NCBI RefSeq assembly: GCF_963082655.1
Contig: NC_081556.1
Coordinates: forward strand, 152,592,389 to 152,656,388
DNA: 64,000 bases
Direction: 5' to 3'
Source: Stomoxys calcitrans
Lineage: Eukaryota > Arthropoda > Insecta > Diptera > Muscidae
Shown here: positions 31,276-42,700 of the stretch, piece after piece
Position numbering within the stretch: the stretch's first letter is position 1
Layout: each line of letters starts with the position of its first letter
Translations under genes and position numbers: made by a program
The notes under the pieces: model-generated
The model's database searches: none
The model's input: the letters and a program-made list of their open reading frames with translations, nothing else
What the model was told of the DNA's origin: nothing

Positions 31276-32838
31276 CTAGCCCTGGTTTGGTGGTGCATTG
31301 GCCAAAAGTAATTCCAATGGAACCACCTCAAATGGCAATGGATCGTATTTTAAATTCCATCTGTTGCCCTCGACTGTGCTAATTGAGTATGGAGAAAATC
31401 CCTCGTTACCAGCTCGGATTGGCAACCACCATAGAGGTCGTGGTGTAGTCGATGGAGGTGGTGTAGATGGTCGAGTTGGCCGAGTTGGTGGAGTTGGCGT
31501 CGTTGGTCCTCTTGTGGTAGTAGTTGTTGTGGTTGTAGTTGTGGTGGTGGTGGTAGGTTCCTCGGTTGTAGTTGTTGTGGTGGTGGTAGGTTCCTCGGTT
31601 GTAGTTGTTGTGGTGGTGGTAGGTTCTTCGGTGGTAGTTGTTGTGGTGGTGGTGGTTGGTTCTTCTGTGGTAGTTGTTGTGGTGGTGGTAGGTTCTTCAG
31701 TTGTAGTTGTTGTGGTGGTGGTAGGTTCTTCTGTGGTTGTTGTTGTGGTGGTGGTTGGTGCTTCCGTTGTTGTTGTAGTCGTTGTGGTGGGTGCTTCCGT
31801 TGTGGTTGTAGTCGTCGTTGGAGCTGCCGTTGTTGTTGTGGTTGTCGTCGTTGTCGTTGGAGCTGCCGTTGTTGTTGTAGTCGGTGGCAGTGTTGGACAT
31901 GGTGGGGGATAGGGCCAATATGGTGGATAAGGATATGGAGGAGGAGGTGGATGCGGATACGGGTATGGTGGATATGGGAATGGTGGATAAGGTGGCAATG
32001 TTGGTTTTGGTGGCTTGGGCCATTTTGTTGGCTTAGAAGGTTTTGTTGGTTTGGGATGCTTTGTTGGCTTTGGCGTATTTGTTGTCCTAACTGGTTTGGG
32101 TTTCTTGGTAGCCTTGGGTTTATCCTTTAACAGTTTGATGGTCTTCATAGGTGTATCCTTGATATGCTCCATTACCGTAAATTTATTTTTTATAAGATCT
32201 GTCAATTGATCAAAACTATGGGGCATTACTAGGCCATGCGCAACACTTGATTCCTGTCCCGCCGAATTGTGGCCAAAATCAAAAGAGAAAAAACGTCCAT
32301 TTGCATTGTTTTTAGAATTTTCGATTGAATGTTCTGGATAAATATAAGATAAATGATTTTGCACACTTTGTTTTTCACTTGTAGAGGGGACTTGGCTTTC
32401 AAATGGAATATTTCGGAAACTCTCTGCGGATATATGTTGTTGTTTAATTTTTCTGACACTATATCCATTTCTATCGCTCCAATGATTGGACCTTGTATTC
32501 TTCGACCTTCCTGGCACACTATGATTCTGGTTGATTCTTCGACTCCTATATCTGGGGAATTCTCTGGCTCTACCCAGGGTCACTCTTCTGCTATTTTCAA
32601 GATTTTTAATCCCGTTACGATGTCTAGAAATCACCGACAATTCTCTGGTTGCCTCCGTTGGTAATCTTCTGCCATTAGCGAAACTGCTAAACTCATTTTT
32701 TCGCTGTCTGGCTGCCTCTATTGGCCATCTTCTGGCATTTGCCACTCTTCTAAAGTCATATGGACGCTTTGGCTCTGTAAGCACACTTTGTAGGCACACA
32801 GTGCCTATTACGATTACCGCGAGCAACCTTGTGATCAT
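31276..32838 (-). CDS. Gene 4: secreted Lys/Pro- and Thr-rich mucin-like 'LWWLP' protein (520 aa)
   Basis: Not recognised as a named protein. ATG at 32838. The signal peptide MITRLLAVIVIGTVCLQSVL (1-20) followed by TEPKRP closely matches gene 3. An Arg-rich region (30-130) contains two or three ANxRRxP-like repeats (33-61). HSFDQLTDLIKNK (207-219) is shared with gene 2. A Lys-Pro-Thr region (240-280) and a Pro/Tyr block (281-317) follow. A long Thr8-Glu-Glu-Pro array (about 318-442), potentially heavily O-glycosylated, precedes RPLWWLPIRAG (467-477), RWNLKYDPLP and a hydrophobic C terminus. The Thr array is a minisatellite in the DNA, so allele length may vary. The antisense poly-Val frame over it is an artefact. 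Function unknown; extracellular mucin- or glue-like role inferred. Confidence 0.88.
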   Translation of the reverse strand: MITRLLAVIVIGTVCLQSVLTEPKRPYDFRRVANARRWPIEAARQRKNEFSSFANGRRLPTEATRELSVISRHRNGIKNLENSRRVTLGRAREFPRYRSRRINQNHSVPGRSKNTRSNHWSDRNGYSVRKIKQQHISAESFRNIPFESQVPSTSEKQSVQNHLSYIYPEHSIENSKNNANGRFFSFDFGHNSAGQESSVAHGLVMPHSFDQLTDLIKNKFTVMEHIKDTPMKTIKLLKDKPKATKKPKPVRTTNTPKPTKHPKPTKPSKPTKWPKPPKPTLPPYPPFPYPPYPYPHPPPPPYPYPPYWPYPPPCPTLPPTTTTTAAPTTTTTTTTTTAAPTTTTTTTEAPTTTTTTTTEAPTTTTTTTTEEPTTTTTTTTEEPTTTTTTTTEEPTTTTTTTTTEEPTTTTTTTTEEPTTTTTTTTEEPTTTTTTTTTTTTTTRGPTTPTPPTRPTRPSTPPPSTTPRPLWWLPIRAGNEGFSPYSISTVEGNRWNLKYDPLPFEVVPLELLLANAPPNQG

Positions 32839-32860
32839 GATCGCTGCTCAACACAAGTAG

Positions 32861-32900
32861 AACTGGTGTAACACGAATAGTAATCTAGCTAAATAATCCC
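32861..32900 (-). promoter_or_regulatory. Gene 4 putative core promoter
   Basis: On the minus strand ACCAGTT gives an initiator-like A+1 at 32864 and TTATTTAG lies about 30 nt upstream. Both are imperfect matches. The predicted 5' UTR is about 26 nt. Confidence 0.35.
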
Positions 32901-33065
32901 TTTAATAATTGGAAAGTAGAAGATCTGAATGGTCAATGTAAATAAATTTCTAGTTTACATCGCCATCCACGCAGCCGTCCCCCAATTACCATATTGAATG
33001 TGACATGCACATTTGAATAACAACAATAAGACACCTTCTAAAAATAAAAAAAAAATCCAATTTTG

Positions 33066-34770
33066 TTTTTTTATACCCTCCACCATAAGATGGGGGGTAT
33101 ACTAATTTCGTCATTCTGTTTGTAACTACTCGAAATATTCGTCTAAGACCCCATAAAGTATATATATTCTTGATCGTCGTGAAATTTTATGTCGATCTAG
33201 CCATGTCCGTCCGTCTGTCCGTCCGTCCGTCCGTCCGTCCGTCCGTCCGTCCGTCCATCCGTCCGTCTGTCTGTCGAAAGCACGCTAAATTCCGAAGGAG
33301 TAAAGCTAGCCGCTTGAAATTTTGCACAAATACTTCTTATAAGTGTAGGTCGGTTGGTATTGTAAATGGGCCATATCGGTCAATGTTTTGATATAGCTGC
33401 CATATAAACCGATCTTGGGTCTTGACTTCTTGAGCCTCTAGAGTGCGCAATTCTTATCCGATTCGAATGAATTTTTGCACGACGTGTTTTGTTATGATAT
33501 CCAACAACTGCGCCAAGTATAGTTCAAATCGGTCCATAACCTGATATAGCTGCCATATAAACCGATCTTGGGTCTTGACTTCTTGAGCCTCTAGCGTGCG
33601 CAATTCTTACCCGATCAGAATGAAATTTTGCACGTAGTGTTTTGTTATTATATCCAACAACTGTGACAAGTATGGTTCAAATCGGTCCATAACCTGATAT
33701 AGCTGCCATATAAACCGATCTTGGGTCTTGACTTCTTGAGCCTCTAGAGTGCGCAATTCTTATCTGATTGGGATAAAATTTTGCACGACGTGTTTTGTTA
33801 TGATATCCAACAACTGTGCCAAGTATGGTTCAAATCGGTTCATAACCTGATATAGCTGCCATATAAACCGATCTTGGGTCTTGACTTCTTGAGCCTCTAG
33901 CGTGCACAATTCTTATCCGATCAGAATGAAATTTTGCACGACGTGTTTTGTTATGATATCCAACAACTGTGCCAAGTATGGTTCAAATCGGCCCATAACC
34001 TGATATAGCTGCCATATAAACCGATCTTGGGTCTTGACTTCTTGAGCCTCTAGAGTGCGCAATTCTTATCCGATTGGAATGAATTTTTGCACGACGTGTT
34101 TTGTGATGATATCCAACAACTGTGCCAAGTATAGTTCAAATCGGTCCATAACCTGATATAGCTGCCATATAAACCGATCTTGGGTCTTGACTTCTTGAGC
34201 CTCTAGCGTGCGCAATTCTTACCCGATTTGAATGAAATTTTGGACGTCGTGTTTTGTTACAATATTCAACAACTGTGCCAAGTATGGTTCAAATCGGTCT
34301 ATAACCTGATATAGCTGCCATATAAACCGATCTTGGGTCTTGACTTCTTGAGCCTCTAGAGTGCGCAATTCTTATCCGATAGGAATGAAATTTTGCACGA
34401 CGTGTTTCGTTATGATATCCAACAACTGTGCCAAGTATGGTTCAAATCGGCCCATAACCTGATATAGCTGCCATATAAACCGATCTTGGGTCTTGACTTC
34501 TTGAGCCTCTAGAGTGCGCAATTCTTATCCGATAGGAATGAAATTTTATACGAATTGGCTGAAATTTTACACAGGTCTCCAACATATAATTTAATTGTGG
34601 TCCGAACCGGACCATATCTTGATATCGTTTTAATAGCAGAGCAACTCTTTTCTTATATCCTTTTTTGCCTAAGAAGAGATGCCGGGAAAAGAACTCGATA
34701 AATGCGATCCATGGTGGAGGGTATATAAGATTCGGCCTGGCCGAACTTAGCACGCTTTTACTTGTTTTTA
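33066..34770 (+). repeat. Family A element, best-preserved copy (1.7 kb)
   Basis: Perfect 15-bp subterminal inverted repeats TATACCCTCCACCAT (33072-33086) and ATGGTGGAGGGTATA (34711-34725). A GTCC microsatellite lies at about 33207-33275 and the 153-bp tandem array follows. The right end carries the hairpin TTCGGCCTGGCCGAA (34731-34745), then AGCACGCTTTTACTTGTT. Subterminal inverted repeats, tandem core and 3' hairpin recall Helentron-associated DINE-1/HINE elements; that class assignment is inference. No coding capacity. Confidence 0.8.
33401..34552 (+). repeat. 153-bp tandem array in family A
   Basis: CATATAAACCGATCTTGGGT recurs at 33401, 33554, 33707, 33860, 34013, 34166, 34319 and 34472, exactly 153 bp apart each time. 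There are seven full units and a partial eighth, with few substitutions. Confidence 0.95.
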
Positions 34771-34784
34771 CTTCATCTATTTTT

Positions 34785-35480
34785 ATACCCACCACTACAG
34801 GAGAGGGGGTATATTCATTTAGTCATTCCGTTTGCAACACATAGAAATATCCATTTCCGACCCTAAAAAGTATGTTTATGTATCGGAATGTCGTAAAATT
34901 CTATAGTTGAGATATTGAGCTGAAATTTGGCACAGATACGTTTTTTTGCTGCACGAAGATTATATCATGAAGGCTATATCTAAACCGACCCGGACCAAAT
35001 CGGACCATATTTGGATATAGGTGATACATAGACCGAACTTCCGATAAAGGGTCTGAAGCCCATAAAAGCCTTTTTTTTATCAGATTTCGCTGAAATTTGA
35101 AAAAGTGAGTAGTTTTAGGCCTCCCAACATCTGATCGAAATATGGTACAGATCGGACTATATTTAGATATAGCTGTCCTATACACCAATCTGACGATAAA
35201 GGGTCCGGTTTCGTTGAAATTTTACACCCGACCCAAATATAATTCAGATCCTTCGAAATTTAGCGTGCTTTCGACGGACAGACGGACGGACAGACGGACA
35301 TGGCTACATTGATTTAAAATGTCATTACGATCAAGAATATATATACTTTATGGGGTCTTAGACAATTATTTCGAGTAGTTAGAAACAGAATGACCAAATA
35401 AGTATATGATTAATATATCCATGGTGATGGGTATCCAATGTTCGGCACGGCCGAACTTACCACGTTTTTAGTTGTTAAAT
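34785..35480 (+). repeat. Family C element
   Basis: Left end TTTATACCCACCACTACAGG and 'tcattccgtttgcaacacat', two degenerate units, the GACGGACGGACAGACGGACA region, right end GGTATCCAATGTTCGGCACG hairpin and 'gaacttaccacgtttttag'. Confidence 0.75.
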
Positions 35481-35747
35481 TTAAATTCATTTCGACTTCA
35501 TGATATTTTTAGGTGTGAACCTTAATGATGAAGTAGGCAAAACAGAAGTGTTCATGTGATATCAAAAACGTTTTTGAGAAGTTTTACATCGTAACTTAAT
35601 CCAAATATGTTCAAGGGCAAACAACCGAAAGTTGCAAGAACTAAAAAGTAGAGGCCTATGAAAGAAAATAGTTAGCATGAAGCAAAATATGGGTATCGGT
35701 GTCCAGAGCCCTCAGTTGCAATATGTTGGGATCATTTAACAATTAAC

Positions 35748-36780
35748 AAGTAAAAAGGCGTTAAGTTCGGCCGGGCTGAACTTTGGATACCCACCATCTC
35801 GGGTATATATGTAAATCACCTTTCATCAAAATCCGGTGAAAATTGCATACATTATGTTCTATAGCAGTTATATCGAAATATGTTCCGATTTGGACCAAAT
35901 TCTAATAATTCAATTGTGTATAACAAATATTGGTCTTTTTAGTAGCTTTATATAAAAATAGACCGTTCTGAACCATATACGACGCGGAGGTCGAAAAGCC
36001 TAAAATAAGTCACTGCGCCTTTTATAGGGCCAAGACTTTAAATCGATATATCGGTCGAAAAGGCAGCTATATCCAAATCTCAACCGATTTGGACAAAGTT
36101 TCAGAAAAATGTTGAAAAGCCTAGCACCACGTACTGTCCCAAATCTCGGCGAAATCGGACAATAATTGCGCCATTTATGGCCCCAAAACCTAAAACCGAG
36201 AGATCGCTCTATATGCAGCTATATTCAAATCTAGACCGATCTAGGCCAAATTGAAGAAGGATGTCGCATAGCGTAACACAACTCACTGTCTCAAATTTCA
36301 GCCATTTATGGCCCCAAAGCCTAAACCGTGAGATAGGCCTATATGGCAGCTATATCCAAATCTGGACCGATCTGAGCCATATTACAGAAGTATGTCAAGG
36401 TACTTAACTTAACTCACCGTCCTAAGTTTTGGCGATATCGGACAATAAATGCCGCTTTTATAGGTCCAAATCCTTAAATCGAGAATCAGTCTATATAGCA
36501 GCTATATCCAAATCTAGACCGATCTGGGCCAAATTGAAGATAGATGTCGAAGGGCCTAACACAACTCACTGTCCCAAATTTCAGCAAAATCGGATAATAA
36601 ATGTGGCATTTATGGGCCCAAGACCCTAAATCGGAGTATCGGTCTATATGGCAGCTATATCCAAATCTGAACCGATCTGGGCCAAATTAACGAAGGATGT
36701 CGGAGGGCCTAACACAACTCACAGTCCCAAATTTCAGCAAAATCAATTTATAAAAATGGCTTTTATGGGCCTAAGATTCT
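35748..36780 (-). repeat. Family B element
   Basis: Hairpin end AAGTAAAAAGGCGTTAAGTT, then TTCGGCCGGGCTGAA and 'ggatacccaccatctcgggt', followed by about five units with GGCAGCTATATCCAAATCT. Confidence 0.75.
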
Positions 36781-38133
36781 TCTTTTGTCCATAAACAGGT
36801 TAAGCTTGAAGATGGGCTATATCGGACTATATCTTGATATAGCTCCCATATAAACCTATATCGGATCTTAACTTCTGGTTGAAATTTTGCACAAAATGTA
36901 TTGTTTCAACTTCAAACAACTGCGCCAAGTATGGTCGAAAGCGGTTTATAACCTGATATAGCTCCCATATAAACCGATCTCGGATCTTGACTTCTTGAGC
37001 CTCTAGGGGGCGTAATTATCATCCGATTTTGCTCAAAATTAAAAGGAGTGTTTTGGTTTGACCATCAAAACTGCGCAAAGTATGGTCTCAGTCGCAAATA
37101 ACATCCGATTTTGCTACAATTTTGCATTAAGTGTTTTAGTTTGTGCTAAATATGGACAAAATCGATTCATAACCATATACAGATCCTATATTAAAATAAT
37201 TTCAGATCTTTGAGCCACGAGAGGGCTCAATTATTACCCGATTTGGCTGAAATTTTGCAGTAAGTGTTTTGGATTGACCGATTGATACGGTTTAAATCGG
37301 TTCATAATCAGACATAGCTCCCATATAAACCGATCTCGGATCTTGACTTCTTGAGCCTCTAGAGGGCGCAATTATCATCCGCTTTTGCTAAAATTTGGCA
37401 TGAAGTGTTTTGGTTTGACCATCAACAATTGCGCAAAGAATGGTCTCAATCTCAATTAACATCCGATTTTGCTACAATTTTGTATTAAGTGTTTTAGTTC
37501 ATCAACAACTGTGCTAAATATGGACTAAATCGGTTTATAACCTGATATAGCTCCCATATAAAATTTCGGATCTTGACTTCTTGAACCGCTGGAGGGCTCA
37601 ATTACTACCCGATTTGGTTGAAGTTTTGTAGTAGGTGTTTTGCTTTGACCGTCAACAACTTTGCAAAGTGTGGTATAAATCGGTTCATAATCTGACATTG
37701 CTCCCATATAAATCCATCTCGGATCCTGACATCTTGACCCTCTAGAGGGCGTAATTAATAACCGATTTTGATGAAATATTGCACGATATGGTTTGTTATG
37801 ACTTCCAACAACTGTGTAAAGTATGGTCTCAATCTGTCCATAACCTGATAAAGCTCTCTAAAATCAGATCTCCCGATTTTATTTCTTAAGCCACTAAAGC
37901 GCGCAATTCGTATCGGATTTGGCTGAAATTTTGCACAATGTACTTTGTCTCCAACAGCCAAACCAAGTATGGCCCCAATCAGTTCATAACTTTGTATAGC
38001 TCAAATAGTATAGTAATTCATATCCATTGTCCATTATTTGCCTATAAAGAGATAATGGCCAAAGAACTTGACAAATGTGATCCATGGTTGAGGGTATATA
38101 GGATTCGGTCAGGCAGAACGCTTTTACTTCTTA
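36781..38133 (+). repeat. Family A element (right part)
   Basis: Units containing 'gctcccatataaaccgatct' and 'gagggcgcaattatcatccg', ending CCATGGTTGAGGGTATATAG, a degraded hairpin and GCTTTTACTTC. Joined to the preceding family B element. Confidence 0.7.
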
Positions 38134-38134
38134 A

Positions 38135-39240
38135 TTTTTATACCCTCTATAATAGGATGCAGGTATATTAATCAAGTCATTCCGTTAGTCCCTCTGTCCG
38201 TCCGTCTGTCGAAATCGAGATAGTGGTCAAACGCGAAATTCTAGTCGCTTGAAATTTCGCACAGATGCTTTTTATTGATGTAGGTCGTTGGGGATTGCAA
38301 ATGGCCCAAATCATCTCAGATTTGGATATAGCTCCCATATACCCCGGTTTCCTGATTTGACTTCTTGAGCCCCCACAAGCCACAATTGTTATCCGATTTG
38401 GCTGACATTTTGTAAGGATAAAATTTTGAAATGACTTCCAATTACCTTGCTAAGTACGGTCCAAATCGGTCTATAAGCTGATAAAGCTCCCATATAACTC
38501 CATCTCTCCTCCTTTAGCCACCACAATCCGCAATTGTTATCCAATTTGGCAGAAATTTTGCATGGATATGGTCCAAATCGGTCTATAACTAGTTAAGCTT
38601 CCATATTACTCCATCTTTTGTCCATTTATAACTCCATTCCACATCTTGAGCATCTTTAAACCGCAGTTGTAATCGAACTTGGCTGAAATTTTGCACGAAG
38701 TATTTGGTTATGACTTCCAATAACCGTACCAAGTACAGTCCAAATCGGTCTATAACCTGATATAGCTCTCATATAACCGATCTCCCGGTTTGACATCTTG
38801 AGCCTCTGGAAGCCACAATTGTTATCCGATTTGCCTGAAATTTTGTAAGGCTTGTTTTATGGCTTTTAATAACCGTGCTAAGTATAGTCCAAATGGGTGT
38901 ATAACCTGATATACATAGCTCCCATACTAACCGATATGAAGATTATTCTGCTACGGCCGCTATTAACTTAAATTTTTGACGACTTTGGTCCGTAAGTTGG
39001 CACATTAGAAGTGACTTCCAATAACCATGCCAATTAGGGTCGAAATCGGTCTATAACCTGATATAGCGTCCATATAAACCGATCTTAGTCTGCTACCTCC
39101 CTTAGAAGCTTCAATTTGACGAATCTTGCAGAAATTCGCACGCATGGCCTTCATATATCTTAATTTGATAGTTTTAGCAGGATTCATGGTGATGGGTTAC
39201 CAAGATTCGGCGCGGCCAAACTTAGCAAAGTTTTACCTGT
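38135..39240 (+). repeat. Family A element, divergent
   Basis: Left end TTTTTATACCCTCTATAATA, about six degenerate units, right end 'atggtgatgggttaccaag', hairpin TTCGGCGCGGCCAAA and 'agcaaagttttacctgt'. Confidence 0.7.
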
Positions 39241-39780
39241 CGTTGTTGAGTTTCTCTTTAATGAAATGGCGGAGTATACTGAACACTTTTCACTTTAACA
39301 AATGACGTTTGGAGACAACTATTACATCTGCTGCTTCACCTCTCCGCTTAAAGCGTTCAGAATTATCTTCCAAGTCATGCGATGCAATCTCAACTCAAGT
39401 TGATGAAGGACTCTCTTCTTACCTACTTAGCACCATTTGGGATAGAATGCAGCTTTCCCATAATTTCTTAAAAATTTTATCTTTGGGCATTTGAGAGCAT
39501 CAATGAACTACCATGGCAATATGTGCCCTACAATAATTCTTTAGCTCACATTTACAGAAATACTTTTATGTGACAAAAACATATTTTAAGCTTCCGATGT
39601 TTCAAAAACTCCATTCTAATTAATCCAAATAATACTATTTATTTATTTATACATAACTAATGTAGATTATTAATACTATCAACTATATTTCTATGCTGCA
39701 GAAGCATTTGTCGCTTTCATATCCTTTTGGTGATGATTGTTTGGTTTTCCCAAAAAGGAAAAATAAGAAAGAAAAAACCA
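39241..39780 (-). other. Gene 5 downstream/3' UTR region
   Basis: Non-repetitive. On the minus strand, AATAAA-type words (plus-strand TTTATT near 39638-39650) lie about 130-145 nt past the gene 5 stop and are candidate polyadenylation signals. Confidence 0.4.
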
Positions 39781-42700
39781 TTAAATCAGCGATGACAAAA
39801 TGTTATACCAGTTTGATGCTGTATCTGTTGTGGATGATGACCAATCCTTTTGTGATTTCCGTTTTTTCAATGGTTTGGAGATTTTATCACCCGATTTAGT
39901 TGTTGTCGTTGTTGTCAATTCTGTAAAGTGGCTGTGCAGCTGCTCGGGAGAGATATCTTCATTGCCGCCCAAGCCAATGGTGGAGGAGGTGAAACTGTCA
40001 CCATGCTCGATGGGATTTAGAAATTTCGTAATTTCCGCATATGACAATGAATGCCACCAATTTGTCGGTGTAATTTCCTCTTTGGCTTCATGGGGCCGCT
40101 GCTCGATGGGCAATGGATGAATGGGTTTTTGTAGTTTTTGATGCTGTTGCTGCCGAGGCTTTAACTTTTTTGCTTGCAGTGCTTTTTGCGTTTCCAAAAA
40201 CGAGTTTGAATAATATTCCGAGATGATATCAGGAAGGGATGGTGTTTCAAGAAATGTATCAGCCAGCAATGACAACTGTTCGACTTCCTGTTCCAAAGAG
40301 TCAAGGGTATGTTTGGGATCCTTCGGGTTTGTTTGTAATCTAACATGATAGTACTGAGGCTCCTCCTCCGGATTCGGCTTAGCATCATTGCCAGAGTTTT
40401 TATTGATTTCTACTTCATTGGCAGGGGAAGCAGGATTTTCTATAACCATAGCTGGTTTTTCATTTCCTTTATATGCTTTATCTCTGGCCATTTTGTCATT
40501 GATGTCCATTTGATATGGTGGCTGGTATGACGTTGTGGCATCCTTCATTGTCACCTTTGAGTTTGGATTTTGCTTCTCCTGCTTTCTGATTGCCTTCATA
40601 TCATTGGGATTGTTCTTTGTTAAGGCAAGCAATTTATTTTCAATTGTTGACATTTCTTGTAGCTTTGCTGGTTGTCCATCATCATCATCGTCACCATCAT
40701 AGCCATCACCATTACCTTCACCCTCTTGCTGATCGGTCAAGGTTGGGTATATTTTAAATACAGTCTCTGCAAACTTTCCTATAGCTCCTTTGCCATGGCT
40801 GGGATGCTTCTCAACTTTACCATCATTCAGCTGTTCTTTCCCATGCCACCTCTCTGAAGTCCCATTGACATTTATTGCAATTGTCATGTCCTGTTTTACC
40901 TTCGTCTTTGGTCTGATGTCCTTGTCATTAATTGAACCTTCATCAGGTACAGGTACAGCTACAACACCCTCAACATGCTCCAGATTTCTAAAGTCCTTAA
41001 CATTGCCGACATTACCTGGCTTGTAGCTGAGCTGCTGTTGCTTGTATTCTTGCTGTTCATTGCCATATGGGCCAGCAGCAGCATGAGCATGAGCATCATC
41101 ATCATCATTAGCATTCTCTTTAGTTATCTGTTCCTTTTGAGTAGCATTCGCATTATCACTGTAGGCTTTGGTTAAACTGTCCCTATTCAGATGATTGTTT
41201 TTAAATGTTGACCAATTTACAAAGCCTCCTACTTGATTTTCTATAGATTTCAGTGCTGAAGGCTTCCTGTTACCCATTGCCAGGCTTCTGTATTTTGTGT
41301 TGGTTGTGGGTCTCGCTATAGTTATTGCTGCTGGTGTCCTTGTAGTCGTCGTCGTCGTTGTCGTCGATGGCAATGTTGTTAATTGCATAGTTTGTGTTGT
41401 ATAACAATTAACCATTGCTGTGGTGGCATTCTCCTCATGTAATTTCCCCTGTTGCTGTTGTCGTTGTTCCTTTATGCCATTATCCTGGCATTCGTTGGGT
41501 CCATTTTGTTCGTGCTGTGACATCTTGTTTGTTCCAGATGTTCCTTGCAATGAGTTTCCTATAATTGTTATTAATTCATCTAAACTCGTTGAAGCATCCT
41601 GTGGTTTTACCAGTTCCAATTTGCTAGCATTTGCTAATGAAGGCATAACACTAGATTGAGATTGGTCATTGAGTAAAGATGGGTATGAGGCAGAAGGGAG
41701 AGTACTGGAGAACAATTGTTGATCTGAAATGGATATGTCTTTTATTGGTGTTGGTTTCTGATTGGCTTTATATTTAGTGTGCAATTCTGCAGAGAAAATA
41801 CTTTCATCAGATTCCTTGTCCTTCAACGATACTCTTGTTTGAGGTCTACTAAGCTGTTGAAGAATAATATTCACATTGTCCTTATTGCTTGGTATATTCA
41901 CGATTGTTGTATCATCATGGAAGTTCTTTGTGGGTGTATAAGAATCTTCAGAAGATGAAGAACTTGATTGTGGTAAAGGGGAGTTTTTCACTGCAGAAGT
42001 TCCATCAGGGATTTTATCAACTTCGTGCTTTTGAATCGTTCTCTTCAATTTCGCCCATTGTAGTTCGGTTATGCCATCTGATATTTGCGAAGAATTTACA
42101 GGTTGTGGATTAGTTTTCTTTTCTAAATATTTCCCTGAATCTTCCTTTATATGTTGCTTTGCCTTCATTTGCAAATTATTTGACAAATCAGAGAGAATAA
42201 TTGATTCACTAAGATTTTCAGTTCCAGATATCGAGGTTTCTTTGGCATCCCCAATTTGTTCATAATTGTCATATTCTGCCTTTGAATTATCCTTACCAAT
42301 ATCACCAGCAATTTTAGGATTTTTTTGAGAATAAACAGTGGTTGTTCTCCGATCTTCAGTTGAGGAATCTTCTGCAATTATTTCTTTAATTGCCTGTTTA
42401 GTATGTTTACTGTTTGGCAACTGTATAGAGATTCTTTGAGCGTCCACATTCATGGCTAACCTATGCGTGATAGGCAGTTCCATGCGCGTTTTCAATTCGT
42501 TTGATAGAGAAAAGGGTGATTCTAATAAATCTGCTCTTCTTGACTTTTTATTTAACATATTCGTAGTTGGCAATTCCATTGTAGGTTCTGCCAATGTGTT
42601 CCTTGAATTTGTTTCAGTTTTGAGAGTAAATGGTTCAGGAATTGATTCTTTCTTCAAAATGGTCTCAAAAGCTTTTGATTTTGTCCCATTGTCTAATTCT

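Noticed and set aside
31298..31912. Long plus-strand frame coding poly-Val/Gly-Ser-Ser
   Set aside because: Antisense of the Thr8-Glu-Glu-Pro array of gene 4; no start context, signal or domain.
33401..34552. CRISPR-like regular repeats
   Set aside because: Units are contiguous 153-bp tandem monomers without unique spacers, in a eukaryotic genome.
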